Assembly (NCBI RefSeq): GCF_019578655.1 | Contig: NC_063256.1 | Span: 31,544,342-31,608,341 of the forward strand | Direction: 5' to 3' | From: Ricinus communis | Lineage: Eukaryota > Streptophyta > Magnoliopsida > Malpighiales > Euphorbiaceae | DNA: 64,000 nt | The notes under the pieces: generated by a model | What the model was told of the DNA's origin: nothing | Database searches by the model: none | The model's input: the letters and a program-made list of their open reading frames with translations, nothing else | In this document: positions 60,721 to 64,000 of the stretch, in pieces | Layout of the letters: each line of letters starts with the position of its first letter | Numbering within the stretch: the first letter of the stretch is position 1 | Made by a program: the position numbers and the translations under genes

Positions 60721-63700
60721 GGCTTAATTGCAAAAGAATACTCGACCTTTGGCATTTTTTTCAATTTAATCACGTGTTTTTAATTATAACAATGTCATAC
60801 GCGATCTTATCAATTTTTTCAAATTGATACATGAATGAAATTTCCAGTGAAGTTTATTCCACGTGGCTATCGGAGCTCTGGTAAATTAAACACGTAAAAA
60901 CGGTGCGTTCTAGAGAGGAGAAACGGTGCGTTTTTGATATCGTAATCAGAAATAAAATAAAAATAACAAAACGATGGCGTATGTGGCGTAAGAAAACCCT
61001 AAATTCCCAAAATTGAAATAGTCGTTATTTGTTACTGAAACCATTTCTTTAAAGAGAGTGAAAGTAAAAGAGAGTGAAAGTGAAAGAGAAAATCATTTGT
61101 TACCGAATCCATTTGTTTGAAGAATCGAAGACATTGTAGTACTTTGAAGAATCAAACACATTATGGTCCCTTGAAGTACCAACTACTGGAAAAGGATAAG
61201 TAAGTTATTATATTATTAATGGCTTTTCTAAGAAGCTTTTACATTAACGAGATGAGTGTGATATGTGTGGGGTAGGGCATCAATCATTTTTTTATTACTG
61301 CACTTTCGGGTTTGTCAATATTTATTTGAGTTTGTCATTCTAGAGTACTGTGATTTTGGTATTAATTTATTTGAGTTTGTCATGGTCTGTAGGGTCTTAT
61401 TCATTTAATGATTTTGTTTGTCTTGTTGAAATATTAACACTTATACACTCTTTCAATAAAATTTCTGACAAGTTTTCTATATATATAAACTATGGTGGGC
61501 GTTTTGCATCTGTTTCTGGGAATGTGGTTTATGTAGGTGGAGATATTGTGGCTAAACATGGATTAGACCCAGATAGGATAGGATTTTTGGACATACTTGA
61601 TGAAGTAGAAAAACTAAGGTATTATGGGGCAAAGATTTCTCATAAGATTCTAGGATTCAGTTTGGATGATGGGTTAAAGGAAATGGCGGATGATAAAGGT
61701 TTAATGGATATGGTTAAATACATAGATGATGCCAATGGTGTATTACAAGTCTATGACGAATGAGAGAAAGGATAAGTAGCATTGCCTGGTGGCACAAGTC
61801 AATCTATTCATGGAAAAGATGGTGGTGTTAGCTGTATTAGTGAAATCCAGAAGGTGTAGATAATTTAGATGAAACTCAGGATGAGAATGATAATTTAGAT
61901 GATTTAGATGAAACTGTATTTGATGTCAGTGGTGAACATAGTGAGCAATTGCAGTAGCAAGTAGAATCAAAAGAGGATCCTGAATACTTACCAGTTGATG
62001 AGAGTGACACAGATGATGGACTAAATGATATTGAACTGTCAGATGATGATGAGTATATGGAAGCAAGGAAAAGTATAACAAAGTATAGGAATTATGTGCC
62101 TGTTGATGAGCTTGCTGACAGATTACATGGCAACACTGGTTTGCAGTTCAAAAGATCATCTACTGATGGCACTACTGGGGCAGAAAATGCTAGACATGAA
62201 GCATATGGCTTTGTAAGTGAATACGAAGACTCTTATGGGGATGTAAATTTAGATAGTACTAATGAGGATGGCATTGAAGAGGGTTCAAGAAAGAGGAGAA
62301 AGAGGGTTGTATATGATCTCATATGTGATCATAAGTATTTACAACTGGTTCTTAGAATGCGATTTGAAGATGCACATCATTGCAAAGCTGCAGTTTGTAA
62401 ATGGGCAATTATTAATGGTCACAATGTGCGGGTGATGAGAAGCAGCAAGTACCAACTTCAAATGAGATGTGACAAGGGATGCCCATGGAGACTGTATGGA
62501 AGCATGATTAAAAGAGAGCATACTTTTACTATTAAGACATATGTTAGTGAGTATAGGTGCCCTAGGGAGATGAAAAATAGGCAAGCTACCTCTGAATGGA
62601 TAGCTAAGGAATATATACATAGATTTAGAAGAAATTCCAATTGGAGTGTGAAGGACTTAGAGGATGACTTACTTGATAAGTTTTGTGTTCAAGTGTCAAG
62701 AACAAAGTGCTATAGGGCAAAATGGAAAGCACTTAATATGCTAAGAGGGTATGTACAGGAACATTATGCTAAGTTAAGAGGCTATAAAGCTAAATTGCTA
62801 AGGATGGATAACGAAAGCAGATTTGATTTCCTCATTGATGAAGACGGCGCTTTTAAAGGGTTCTTTATATGCTTTAGTTCCTTGAGGAAAGGGTTTTTTA
62901 AGTGTTATAGGCCCATTATTGGATTTGATGGGTGTTTTTTGAAAACTTTTTAGGAGGGGCATTATTATGTGCAATTGCTAAAGATGGGAACAATCAAATG
63001 TTCCCCATCTTTTGGGCTATAGTTGAATGTGAAATGAGTACTTTTGGACTTGGTTTTTAACCATTATTTTAGAGGAGCTGCAAATTACAGATGGTTTAGG
63101 CTGGACCTTTATATCAGACTAACAAAAGGTGATTTTTATTGACTGTTTTAATTGTTGTTTAGTTTATATTTGTATTTATTGAATAGTTATATTTGCTTTA
63201 TTGCACAGGGTCTTACTAATGCTATAAAGAACCTAGCACCTTTTGCTGAACATAGGAATTGTGCTAAGCATGTTTATTGTAATTGGAAGAAGGAGTTTAA
63301 GGGGCAAGTATTAAAAAATATGTTTTGGAGTGCAGCTAGAAGTACTTATGACACTGCTTATAAGGAAGCCATTGATCAAATTAAAGTAGAGAATGAAGCT
63401 GCCTATAACAATTTCTTACAAAGGGATCCATCCAAATTTTGTAAGTCATTTATTTGTGAGCTTCCTAAGTGTGATATGATTGATAACAATGTCAGTGAAA
63501 CCTTCAATGGTTACATTATGAAATTTAGGAGTATGGCCATTATAGACATGCTAGAAGAGATTAGATGTGCATTAATGGAGAGAATGCATAATAAATTGAT
63601 GCATGCTAATGGTTTAACTGACTCCATCACACCTAGAATAAAAACTAAGCTTGAAGAAATCAAGTACAATAGCAGATTATGTACTTGCAAACCTGTTGTT

Positions 63701-64000
63701 GGTGGCAAGTTCCAAGTGAACATAGGAGATGATCAGTTTGTGGTTGATATAAATATGCACACTTATACTTGTAGAGCATGGCAGATAACATGCATTCCTT
63801 GTATTCATGCTTGTTCTAGCATTCATTGCATGAACCAGGATAGTGCAACCTTTATGGACAAGTAGTATTATGTAGAAATTTATATTGAAACCTACAAAAA
63901 GGCTCTTGAACCACCGAATGGCAGAAAAATGTGGCCACAAGCTGATGGGCTTCCAATCAAGGCACCTAAATTTAAGAAAATGCCTGGAAGACCCAAGAAG
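60721..64000 (+). mobile_element. MULE-2: young Mutator-like element, right end outside window
   Basis: Starts GGCTTAATTGCAAAAG exactly where LTR similarity ends. The GGC(T/A) start agrees with the other MULE-type ends here (8038, 15506). The 5' leader (60721-61450) is followed by a transposase gene on the plus strand that is readable almost throughout. The right TIR and target duplication should lie beyond 64000; on the left the candidate duplication would be within TATAAATAAAA. Confidence 0.87.
61460..64000 (+). pseudogene. MULE-2 transposase (MURA-like), nearly complete
   Basis: Domains in order: a PB1-like N-terminus (61460-61763: SDKFSIYINYGGRFASVSGN, VVYVGGDIVAKHGLD); an acidic linker (61857-62056, with one TAG); the MuDR DNA-binding domain (62290-62700: LVLRMRFEDAHHCKAAVCKW, MRCDKGCPWRLYGSM); the DDE transposase core (FDGCFLK at 62920, AIAKDGNNQMFPIFWAIVE, SD before 63118, then PFAEHRNCAKH); LPKCDMIDNNVSETFNGYIM; a SWIM finger (CRAWQITCIPCIHACSSI at 63770) and a basic tail KMPGRPKK at the window edge. 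An intron with GTGATT..GCACAG lies at 63129-63207. Lesions: a one-base frame break near 62950, another near 63045, and TAA directly after the second catalytic Asp at 63118. No start ATG is seen at the PB1-like domain (ATT at 61460). Confidence 0.9.

Noticed and set aside
1..64000. tRNA or rRNA genes
   Set aside because: I looked for cloverleaf-like text with GGTTCGA-type T arms and for rRNA signature words and found none that I could support by eye.

Overview
The window is nuclear DNA of a flowering plant, most likely a eudicot. Evidence: one split host gene with GT..AG introns whose product matches the plant-specific Golgi-type kelch family, AT-rich intergenic DNA, and nested plant transposon lineages (Tat and Athila Ty3/gypsy, copia, L1-type LINE, MULE, CACTA-like). 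A Euphorbiaceae source such as castor bean is a guess from overall impression only.

Layout. (1) 1-7614, minus strand: the first six coding exons of a kelch-repeat protein with an N-terminal membrane anchor; the 3' end lies left of the window. (2) 8038-12010: a complete decayed Mutator-like element (MULE-1) with ~150 bp terminal inverted repeats and a perfect 9-bp target duplication, carrying transposase and GRF zinc-finger remnants in convergent orientation. (3) 12.0-17.5 kb: AT-rich intergenic DNA with a gypsy RNase H fossil, an AT microsatellite and a MULE-type MITE (15506-16756). (4) 17.7-31.9 kb: an old L1-type LINE on the minus strand, split by a chloroplast atpA fragment, a Tat-family solo LTR, a MITE and an internally deleted Athila-like element, with a 216-bp direct repeat marking one junction. 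(5) 33330-47530: a Tat-lineage gypsy element on the plus strand (Tat-plus), with a CACTA-like element in its 5' LTR and a copia solo LTR in its protease region. (6) 47.53-49.23 kb: a spacer with what looks like a captured, intron-containing gene fragment of unknown function. (7) 49.23-60.72 kb: a second Tat element on the minus strand (Tat-minus), tail-to-tail with the first, its pol split by a solo LTR of the same family. (8) 60721-64000: the 5' half or more of a young MULE (MULE-2) inserted in the 5' LTR of Tat-minus.

Only the kelch gene looks functional. Every transposon gene carries stops, frameshifts, deletions or lost catalytic residues. The most notable structure is the ~10 kb-arm imperfect inverted repeat formed by the two Tat elements around the captured gene fragment; read-through transcription would give long double-stranded RNA. 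Other points of interest are the CACTA-like insertion dated by an empty site in a sister LTR, the palindromic G-box array just upstream of a TATA box in the copia LTR, and the layered insertions in the LINE. No cellular system that I could call truly new is evident.
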